Assembly: GCA_003510215.1 (NCBI GenBank) | Contig: DOKQ01000077.1 | Span: 1 to 6,437 of the forward strand | DNA from: Erysipelotrichaceae bacterium | GTDB taxonomy: Bacteria > Bacillota_I > Bacilli_A > Erysipelotrichales > Erysipelotrichaceae | Direction: 5' to 3' | DNA length: 6,437 nt | In this document: positions 1-4,388 of the stretch, one piece after another | How the letters are laid out: each line of letters begins with the position of its first letter | Numbering within the stretch: position 1 is the stretch's first letter | Position numbers and translations under genes: made by a program | Notes under the pieces: generated by a model | The model's input: only the letters and a program-made list of their open reading frames with translations | What the model was told of the DNA's origin: nothing | Databases searched by the model: none

Positions 1-530
1 TCACTCAACCAAACCCAGGCAAACATTCTTCTTCGCCAATCCCACCATTTTATAGGACTTTGAAGATCGTCGGCAGGAATTAGAAACATCCCTTCCTCAA
101 GAACCATCGCCCCAAATACCCCCGGCGGTTTTCCACGACTCTGATTTCTGAGTGTCGTTCGATAGACACCACAGGAAGGCGATCCTTCTTTATATACAAA
201 CACTTTGACATCATTTTTCTTAAGTACATCCAGGCAAACCCGACTGCCATCCACCAGTTGTTTTGTGATCTCTTTTTTCCCACTTACAACTTTGGCTTGA
301 CCCTTCAACACATCCTCACCGGTGCCTCCTGAGAGTCGTATGGCATCTCGCGGAACTCCAAATCCAGCCATACATTCGGGACAGACAGGAAAAAAGATGT
401 AGTCCCCTTTTTCTCGTCCAAGATGACCAATCATATCCCATCCCAGTTGATTATATCTAACCGGTGCGCCAATACAGCAAAGAGAAATGCCTATCTTGAT
501 CTTTTCACTAAGAATTTGTTGCTGATTCAC
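1..530 (-). CDS. DUF523 (YbbK/TudS-like) Fe-S protein, 3' end cut by window
   Basis: The 176 visible residues have no stop, and the reading frame runs off the window edge, so the C-terminus is missing. Three family blocks are visible: LCCIGAPVRYN (residues 17-27), FPVCPECMAGFGVPR (47-61) and KEGSPSCG (114-121). These match the DUF523 pattern of a Cys-x-x-Gly...RY start, a CPE...G..PR block and an SPSCG block. In the family member TudS (2-thiouracil desulfurase), three cysteines hold a [4Fe-4S] cluster used to remove sulfur from thiolated uracil; the equivalents here would be one of C18/C19, C50 and C120. Desulfurase activity is therefore possible but inferred. I chose GTG at 528-530 because the frame is closed by an upstream TAA near 555 and no ATG lies between. 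An AAGGA at 541-545 sits 10 bases upstream. The gene follows the terminator at 581-602, so it is probably transcribed separately, but I see no convincing promoter: the TGTTAAAAT at 552-560 would start transcription inside the ribosome site. Family assignment is firm, function is not. Confidence 0.85.
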   Translation of the reverse strand, partial: MNQQQILSEKIKIGISLCCIGAPVRYNQLGWDMIGHLGREKGDYIFFPVCPECMAGFGVPRDAIRLSGGTGEDVLKGQAKVVSGKKEITKQLVDGSRVCLDVLKKNDVKVFVYKEGSPSCGVYRTTLRNQSRGKPPGVFGAMVLEEGMFLIPADDLQSPIKWWDWRRRMFAWVWLS

Positions 531-580
531 AAGATCACCATCCTTTCCTCTATTTTAACACTAATCATTAAAACTGCTAG

Positions 581-602
581 AAAAAAAGGCTTGGTAGCCT
601 TT
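581..602 (-). terminator. Intrinsic terminator of the DUF1858/DUF438 unit
   Basis: A perfect 7-bp stem, AAAGGCT/AGCCTTT (585-591 with 596-602), encloses a 4-base loop. Read on the minus strand it is followed by an uninterrupted run of seven T (587-581). The TAA stop codon of the hemerythrin-PAS gene (601-603) lies partly inside the stem, so the gene and its terminator overlap. Confidence 0.85.
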
Positions 603-1785
603 ATTCTGACATTAATCGTTTCTCGCCTTCCAATTCTCGAATTGGCTGAACATCCTGAGTGACTTCAAGTGTTCCCAAGAATTCGCCCTTTTCATTGCGA
701 ACTGCATAATAACGAATATGAACAAACATTCCACGCATTGAAATCCAGAAATCTTCATGCTCCTTTTTCCCACTCCGTAGATCTTCAACAATTTTTTCAA
801 CCACATGTACACTTTGTGGTGGATGGCAGTTTTTTACCTCACGATTGATAATGGACATAGGTCGTGAGAAAATGCGCTCTTTTCCTTGAGTAAAGAACTT
901 CACCTTGTCATCAGCGCCCACAAAAGTCATATCAAATGGAACTGTATTGAAAATACCATTAATTTCTTCTGGAGTCAAAAATCCAGCTGTCATTTTAACA
1001 ACTCCATCAGAAATGGTTTCATCAACGGTTTCGTGTTGAACCAGCTGCGGTAAATAGGATGGCTGATTCATTGCCCAGGATGTTTCAAATTCCTTGGAAA
1101 CGGAACTGATGGTAGCCCATTCGCTTTCGGTGAGTGTGTCAAGCACCATTGGGAAAAGAATATTCTCTTCTTTACTAATCATATCCATGACACCCTTGAC
1201 TGCTTTCTTCACTGCTTCAACTAACTGATCATCGTCAAAAGAACGGGCATTTCGCAAGACTACCTTAATGTCTGATCGGATTTCATCATCGACACCCCAC
1301 ATAACTTTCGGCGGAGCTGTAATTCCATGTTTTTCCATATAAGGAAACAACGCATTTTCTTTACGTGCATAGTGGGCATCAATTTCCATCAGTTGACCAA
1401 CAGCACCCAGCAGCTCATCCCGTGAAAGAGGCGATGTTTCACACAATGGCAAAATCGTTCGTTCTACCAATTTCTTGATTTTAACGTTTTCCAAGCGAAA
1501 CGTGTATACCGGATGACCAGGGGTATGCTCAGACTTGGAAGTCCGATGGATTTCTTCGATGGACCCTTCAAACAATGAAGCATGAACATTGCATAGTCGT
1601 TGGATTTCTTCCGGCGCCATCCCTTCCTGAACTAGATTACGCTCCATTTCCGAAATTTCTTTCGTCGTAACACTTTCAAAATGCTCTTTAAACTCCTTTT
1701 TTACTTCCTCTTCATTAGCCCCATCGTGCAACTTTAGAATTAATTCCTTCAGTTTTTCCTGACGGTTATTGATAAATTCACTCAT
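601..1785 (-). CDS. DUF438 / hemerythrin-HHE / PAS domain protein
   Basis: This 394-residue soluble protein has no signal peptide or membrane segment. Three domains appear in order: DUF438 helices (about 10-75); a hemerythrin-like four-helix bundle (about 85-235); and a PAS domain (about 268-385) containing the family block NCHPPQS (319-325). Candidate iron ligands of the bundle include H87/H91 (HTPGHP), H138 and E143 (HYARKENALFP) and E206/E207 (KEENILFP). At WGVDDEIR (163-170), where many HHE proteins carry His, this one has V165-D166. Hemerythrin-like bundles bind a non-heme di-iron centre that reacts with oxygen or nitric oxide, and PAS domains bind cofactors or small ligands, so a cytoplasmic gas or redox sensor or protective protein is likely. 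There is no output domain such as a kinase or cyclase. The start has GGGAGG six bases upstream and overlaps the end of the DUF1858 gene by 8 bp (ATGAGTGA), implying translational coupling. Domain calls are firm, ligand and role are inferred. Confidence 0.9.
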   Translation of the reverse strand: MSEFINNRQEKLKELILKLHDGANEEEVKKEFKEHFESVTTKEISEMERNLVQEGMAPEEIQRLCNVHASLFEGSIEEIHRTSKSEHTPGHPVYTFRLENVKIKKLVERTILPLCETSPLSRDELLGAVGQLMEIDAHYARKENALFPYMEKHGITAPPKVMWGVDDEIRSDIKVVLRNARSFDDDQLVEAVKKAVKGVMDMISKEENILFPMVLDTLTESEWATISSVSKEFETSWAMNQPSYLPQLVQHETVDETISDGVVKMTAGFLTPEEINGIFNTVPFDMTFVGADDKVKFFTQGKERIFSRPMSIINREVKNCHPPQSVHVVEKIVEDLRSGKKEHEDFWISMRGMFVHIRYYAVRNEKGEFLGTLEVTQDVQPIRELEGEKRLMSE

Positions 1786-2020
1786 GTATATCCTCCCAGC
1801 TGTATCCAGCTTTCTCTAATTTTTCGATAACTTCTTCTAGCGAAAACCCTCGCATTTGACAACCTTTTTCAATCGTCATGAATCGTCCGACGGTAGCTAT
1901 CATCTGTGGTTCACTAATTTGTGTAAAGCCAACTTCCTTCAGCACCTCAACAATCTCAGGGTACTTTTTGCTTATCTGATAAATCGTATCTTTTTTATCT
2001 ATGACTTTCAAAGTTACCAC
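1778..2020 (-). CDS. DUF1858 domain protein, partner of the hemerythrin-PAS protein
   Basis: This is a small protein of 80 residues (77 if translation starts at TTG 2009-2011). The core pattern TIYQISKKYPEIVEVLKEVGF (about residues 12-32) is the DUF1858 signature, a helical domain related to the small N-terminal domains found with hybrid-cluster and ScdA/RIC-type di-iron proteins. It is followed by VGRFMTIEKGCQMRGF (44-59), which holds the only cysteine, C54, so a two-cysteine disulfide role is unlikely. The stop overlaps the hemerythrin-PAS start by 8 bp. In some genomes related domains occur as one chain, so this pair may act as a split two-subunit version (inference). The start is uncertain. 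GTG 2018-2020 has its only Shine-Dalgarno-like AGGA (2023-2026) just 2 bases away, whereas TTG 2009-2011 lies about 11 bases from it, a better distance. The predicted transcript start near 2028 leaves a very short leader either way. Confidence 0.8.
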   Translation of the reverse strand: MVTLKVIDKKDTIYQISKKYPEIVEVLKEVGFTQISEPQMIATVGRFMTIEKGCQMRGFSLEEVIEKLEKAGYSWEDIHE

Positions 2021-2029
2021 ATCCTAACA

Positions 2030-2063
2030 TAGATATTATATCTTAAATATAAATAAAAAAAGT
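2030..2063 (-). promoter_or_regulatory. Activator-dependent promoter of the DUF1858/DUF438 unit
   Basis: A perfect TATAAT -10 box lies at 2035-2040 on the minus strand (within GATATAATATC), predicting a start near 2027-2030. The hexamer at 17-base spacing (2058-2063, ACTTTT) is a poor -35. A perfect -10 with a weak -35 is what an activator-dependent promoter looks like, and a CRP-type palindrome covers the -35 region. The -10 is directly seen; activity is inferred. Confidence 0.65.
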
Positions 2064-2091
2064 GACCATACTCACAAAAAGTCACTTTTTT
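2055..2091 (-). terminator. Intrinsic terminator of the Crp/Fnr regulator gene
   Basis: An 11-bp stem forms between 2056-2066 (A6 then GTGAC) and 2081-2091 (GTCAC then T6), with a 14-base loop. On the minus strand it is followed by T-rich sequence (TTTTTTT at 2061-2055, then ATTTAT). The regulator's TGA stop (2082-2084) is inside the stem. The A/T flanks also give a T6 run on the plus strand, so it could work in both directions, although no plus-strand gene reads into it. Confidence 0.75.
2061..2076. promoter_or_regulatory. CRP/FNR-type operator, AGTGA-N6-TCACA
   Basis: The plus strand reads AGTGACCATACTCACA; the minus strand reads TGTGAGTATGGTCACT. The half-sites GTGA and TCAC are perfectly palindromic with a 6-base centre, and nine of ten half-site bases match the CRP consensus TGTGA-N6-TCACA. 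The centre (2068.5) lies about 40-41 bases upstream of the transcription start predicted from the TATAAT at 2035-2040, the standard class II activator position. The regulator encoded immediately upstream carries an RETVSR recognition helix like that of CRP, which reads TGTGA. The left half-site is shared with the terminator stem, so part of the symmetry could arise from the hairpin, but the right half-site (2072-2075) lies in the hairpin loop and the terminator does not require it. Confidence 0.6.
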
Positions 2092-2777
2092 CTATGGATA
2101 AGTAAGATTTGTTTATGTCCCATTAATTTTAGGACACCTTCATTCTGAAGTTTAGCCAATTTTCTACTGACGGTCTCTCGGGTCAACCCCAGATAATTCG
2201 CCAGTTCTTCCCGACTTAACGGCAGTTGAATCAGGATTCCTTCAGATGTATATTTTCCATACTTCTTCGAAAACTCTTTCAGCAGATCGTCCATTCGTTC
2301 ATCTACGGGTTTGGACCCTAAACTTTCTACCATCGTTTCCATTCGATGAAGTCGATGTGTCAGTTCTTCACACACTTTTAACGCAATATCAGGCAATTGC
2401 TTTAATAACGCTGAAAATTGCGCCTTACTAATCGTGCAAAGTCGCGTGTCTTCCAGTGCTTCTACAACGATATCCGATGGTATTCCGGTGAACAGGGCTG
2501 TTTCACCAAAAAAGTCTCCGATTGAAAGCAAGTAAAGAATCTGCTCTTTACCGGACTGATTTACCCGGACAACCTTAACTTTACCCTCATTCAGTATAAA
2601 AAGACAATGCATCGGTTTAAGCGGAGATAGTATGTACTCACCCTTTTTATAATAGCGGTGGACAATAATCTGTTGCACCTGTTTCATTTCTTCATTTGTT
2701 AATGACGAAAAAATCGGCACACGATGCATGCACGAATGATGGTTGCAAAATTCACACTGTTGACAACTTACAGCCAC
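2082..2777 (-). CDS. Crp/Fnr-family transcriptional regulator with Cys-rich N-terminus
   Basis: This 231-residue protein has the usual length for the family. It shows an N-terminal cysteine cluster C5-x2-C8-x2-C11-x4-C16, a cyclic-nucleotide-binding-like beta-barrel (about 22-125, with GDFFGETALFTG at 87-98), a dimerisation helix (about 127-152) and a C-terminal winged helix (about 160-228). The HTH helices are SREELANYLG (188-197) and TRETVSRKLAKLQ (199-211). R200, E201 and R205 fall at the positions of E. coli CRP R180/E181/R185, predicting TGTGA recognition. C114 (TRLCTIS) aligns by eye with the central cluster ligand C122 of E. coli FNR, so an oxygen- or NO-sensitive Fe-S cluster is plausible but inferred; the spacing is not identical to FNR. 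I chose GTG 2775-2777 because AGGAGG (2785-2790) lies 7 bases upstream. The in-frame ATG at 2781-2783 is only 1 base from that site, and a longer start at 2843 would run into the divergent promoter. A matching operator lies just downstream, before the DUF1858/DUF438 unit. Confidence 0.9.
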   Translation of the reverse strand: MAVSCQQCEFCNHHSCMHRVPIFSSLTNEEMKQVQQIIVHRYYKKGEYILSPLKPMHCLFILNEGKVKVVRVNQSGKEQILYLLSIGDFFGETALFTGIPSDIVVEALEDTRLCTISKAQFSALLKQLPDIALKVCEELTHRLHRMETMVESLGSKPVDERMDDLLKEFSKKYGKYTSEGILIQLPLSREELANYLGLTRETVSRKLAKLQNEGVLKLMGHKQILLIHRKK

Positions 2778-2784
2778 AAACATC

Positions 2785-2790
2785 CCTCCT
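2785..2790 (-). promoter_or_regulatory. Ribosome binding site that decides the regulator's GTG start
   Basis: AGGAGG on the minus strand is 7 bases from GTG (2775-2777) and 1 base from the in-frame ATG (2781-2783). The spacing favours the GTG and gives a protein beginning MAVSCQQC. Confidence 0.75.
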
Positions 2791-2797
2791 AGGATAC

Positions 2798-2826
2798 ACT
2801 TTAACAAAACCATTTCAAAAACGCAA
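2798..2826 (-). promoter_or_regulatory. Candidate promoter of the Crp/Fnr gene
   Basis: On the minus strand TTGCGT (2821-2826) is followed after 17 bases by TAAAGT (2798-2803), which is preceded by TG at an extended -10 position (TGTTAAAGT). A weaker alternative is TTGAAA (2813-2818) with TATCCT (2791-2796) at 16 bases. Neither is near consensus; I prefer the first because it leaves the ribosome site fully within the transcript. Confidence 0.35.
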
Positions 2827-2842
2827 AAGATACACATTCTCA

Positions 2843-2871
2843 TTGATTGATTTCTATCCCTTGGATATAAT
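2843..2871 (+). promoter_or_regulatory. Near-consensus sigma-A promoter of the acyltransferase-like gene
   Basis: TTGATT (2843-2848) is separated by exactly 17 bases from a perfect TATAAT (2866-2871). The predicted start near 2878 leaves a leader of about 13 bases that includes GAGGA (2880-2884), which is 6 bases from the ATG. I see no clear CRP-type palindrome over it, so it is probably constitutive or regulated by a factor I cannot recognise. Confidence 0.75.
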
Positions 2872-2890
2872 GAAACAAAGAGGAAATACT

Positions 2891-3691
2891 ATGAAAAAAG
2901 GAAAGAAACGCTGGGATGGCGATGAGATATTGCTATCACCATACCAAAAAATGGAAGCACATTTTATTAGTGACCGTGTTGAAGCCACGGTTTATCATCG
3001 ATTGATACTGGATTTATCAAAGACACATCCAGCACTCAAAGATTATAACCTATCTCTATTCACTTATACAATCATGTGTATGGTAAAAACCATGAAAAAG
3101 TATCCGGAAATGAATCGGTTTGTCATGAATCATCGCCTTTACGCACGAAATCATATGGCAATTTCTACTGTGATCAAGCAAAGACTAACTACAGAAGGAA
3201 AATCAATCGTCGTCAAGGAAGAAATAAATCCGGATACAACCATATTTGAACTGAATGAGCAAATGAAAACCGTGATTTTCGCCCTCAAGCAATCGGATGA
3301 ATCCGCAAATGCGGACAAACTCATCGAATTCTTTGGTAAACTTCCACATTGGATCATTCAATGGATCCTGGCTGTCGCAACATTTCTCAATCACACCAAT
3401 CTACTTCCAAAGAGCATCGCACAAGATGATCCGTTACATGCTTCCGTGATGTTTGCGAACTTGGGAAGTATTGATTTGGCTGCCCCATTTCACCATTTGT
3501 ACCGATGGGGAACCATTTCTGTTTTTGTTGTTCTTGGAAAGGTAAACAAGACGAATCAGACCGTCGAATGTACCTTTAGTGTGGATGAAAGAATCGCGGA
3601 TGGCTACTTACTTTCCAGGGCACTCCTCTATTTTCAACATCTTATGGAACAACCCGACAAGATTATTTCAATCGACTCCCCGTTAGAATAA
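2891..3691 (+). CDS. CAT/E2-like acyltransferase-fold protein
   Basis: This 266-residue soluble protein resembles stand-alone versions of the catalytic domain of 2-oxo acid dehydrogenase E2 and chloramphenicol acetyltransferase. It has no lipoyl or E1/E3-binding domain. Supporting features are the N-terminal RWDGDEILLSPYQKMEAHF region (8-25), SLFTYTIMCMVKTMKKYPEMNRF (55-77), a SVMFANLGSIDL block (185-196) before the last strands, and the C-terminal ERIADGYLLSR (233-243), which corresponds to the catalytic HxxxDG motif. The catalytic histidine position holds E233, so ordinary CoA-dependent acyl transfer by the usual mechanism is doubtful; I believe relatives share an ER..DG form. Two in-frame upstream ATGs belong to a longer open frame, but ATG 2891 has GAGGA at the right distance and follows the promoter at 2843-2871. 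The 3' end overlaps the convergent methyltransferase gene by 29 bp. The substrate is unknown and there is no neighbouring dehydrogenase complex. Confidence 0.75.
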   Translation: MKKGKKRWDGDEILLSPYQKMEAHFISDRVEATVYHRLILDLSKTHPALKDYNLSLFTYTIMCMVKTMKKYPEMNRFVMNHRLYARNHMAISTVIKQRLTTEGKSIVVKEEINPDTTIFELNEQMKTVIFALKQSDESANADKLIEFFGKLPHWIIQWILAVATFLNHTNLLPKSIAQDDPLHASVMFANLGSIDLAAPFHHLYRWGTISVFVVLGKVNKTNQTVECTFSVDERIADGYLLSRALLYFQHLMEQPDKIISIDSPLE

Positions 3692-4388
3692 GGGCAAAAC
3701 TCTGAATCTGAGTTGTTTGCATATCAAATGAGCCATAAACACCATCCACCTCAAGTCCTGCTTCTTCAACTAGCTGAAGAAGCTTTTCTTTTCGTATCGG
3801 GAACAATGTCGTGCTACTCGTATACTTTTGCTTTGTCTTTTTATCCGTGATATCTGATACAAACATGACACTATGCTCACTCAAATTCTCCAACGGATAG
3901 CTGCGTTTAAACTCAACCTCCGGATGATTGATAAGAGGCAGTTCTGTTATTTTCTGATCCAGTATACGATCATAGTTTAAAATTTGAATGACAAAACGCC
4001 CACCCAGTTGCAGTATTTCCCGTACATTCACAAGCACTTTCAACACTTCATCTTGTGGAACATGGACTAGTGTATTTCCCATACAGGTCACAAGATCATA
4101 TGTCTGCGGTTGGGCGAACAAAGCTAAATCACGCATATCTACCACATAGTAATCTGAGTTGATAACTTTTCGATGTTTTGCCAACTCCACCATAGATTCA
4201 CTGACATCGATGCCTTGAACATACTGAAATGAATCAGCTAGAAAGTTGCCTGTATCGCCAATACCACAACCTATATCCAGAGCTCGAAGACGCTGATTCG
4301 GAAACTGCTTCTGAAGAAACTGTTTCGTGGTTTGTGGCAATGGAAATACAAGTGAATAATAAGCTGATAATAGACTATAAAAATTCAT
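3663..4388 (-). CDS. Class I SAM-dependent methyltransferase
   Basis: This 241-residue cytoplasmic protein has a Rossmann-type methyltransferase core. Motif I is ALDIGCGIGDTGNFLA (36-51, SAM-binding glycines G40, G42, G44). The acidic residue ending strand 2 is D61 (GIDVSESMVELAK), an acidic D84 follows (VVDMRD), and motif IV is YDLVTCMGNTLVHV (97-110). LQLGGRFVIQILNYD (126-140) is the usual post-motif 'G-G' strand. The C-terminal half (about 150-241) probably supplies the substrate site. No residues identify whether the substrate is a small molecule, lipid or protein. It starts at an ATGA overlap with the histidine kinase stop (4385-4388) and has its own GGAGGG five bases upstream, so it is the third gene of a response regulator-kinase-methyltransferase unit. 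Its 3' end overlaps the convergent acyltransferase-like gene by 29 bp, and I see no T-tract terminator after it. Family call is firm, substrate unknown. Confidence 0.85.
   Translation of the reverse strand: MNFYSLLSAYYSLVFPLPQTTKQFLQKQFPNQRLRALDIGCGIGDTGNFLADSFQYVQGIDVSESMVELAKHRKVINSDYYVVDMRDLALFAQPQTYDLVTCMGNTLVHVPQDEVLKVLVNVREILQLGGRFVIQILNYDRILDQKITELPLINHPEVEFKRSYPLENLSEHSVMFVSDITDKKTKQKYTSSTTLFPIRKEKLLQLVEEAGLEVDGVYGSFDMQTTQIQSFALILTGSRLK

Noticed and set aside
80..283. Open frame of 67 codons on the minus strand
   Set aside because: It is an alternative frame inside the DUF523 coding region, whose own frame carries the conserved CPE and SPSCG motifs.
552..580. Extended -10 TGTTAAAAT as promoter of the DUF523 gene
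   Set aside because: The implied start near 545 falls inside the ribosome site, and the matching -35 (CTAGCA) is poor, so I could not support it.
423..662. Open frame of 79 codons on the plus strand
   Set aside because: It lies opposite the DUF523 start region and the end of the hemerythrin-PAS gene, crosses a terminator, and shows no recognisable domain or ribosome site.
1255..1300. V165-D166 in place of His in the hemerythrin-like domain as a lost iron ligand
   Set aside because: I believe WG.DDEIR is usual in DUF438-type proteins, so it is probably a family trait and not a defect of this copy.
2778..2843. Longer N-terminus of the Crp/Fnr regulator starting at 2843
   Set aside because: It would cover the divergent promoter, lacks a ribosome site, and adds residues not expected in the family; AGGAGG at 2785-2790 points to the GTG at 2777.
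2696..2890. Upstream extension of the acyltransferase-like gene
   Set aside because: It runs antisense to the regulator's N-terminus and across the TTGATT-N17-TATAAT promoter; the ATG at 2891 has GAGGA correctly spaced.
3694..3720. Hairpin GCAA-AACTC/GAGTT-TTGC as a terminator for the plus-strand gene
   Set aside because: The stem has a 2-base bulge, lies inside the methyltransferase coding sequence, and is followed by ATATCAAATG rather than a T-tract.
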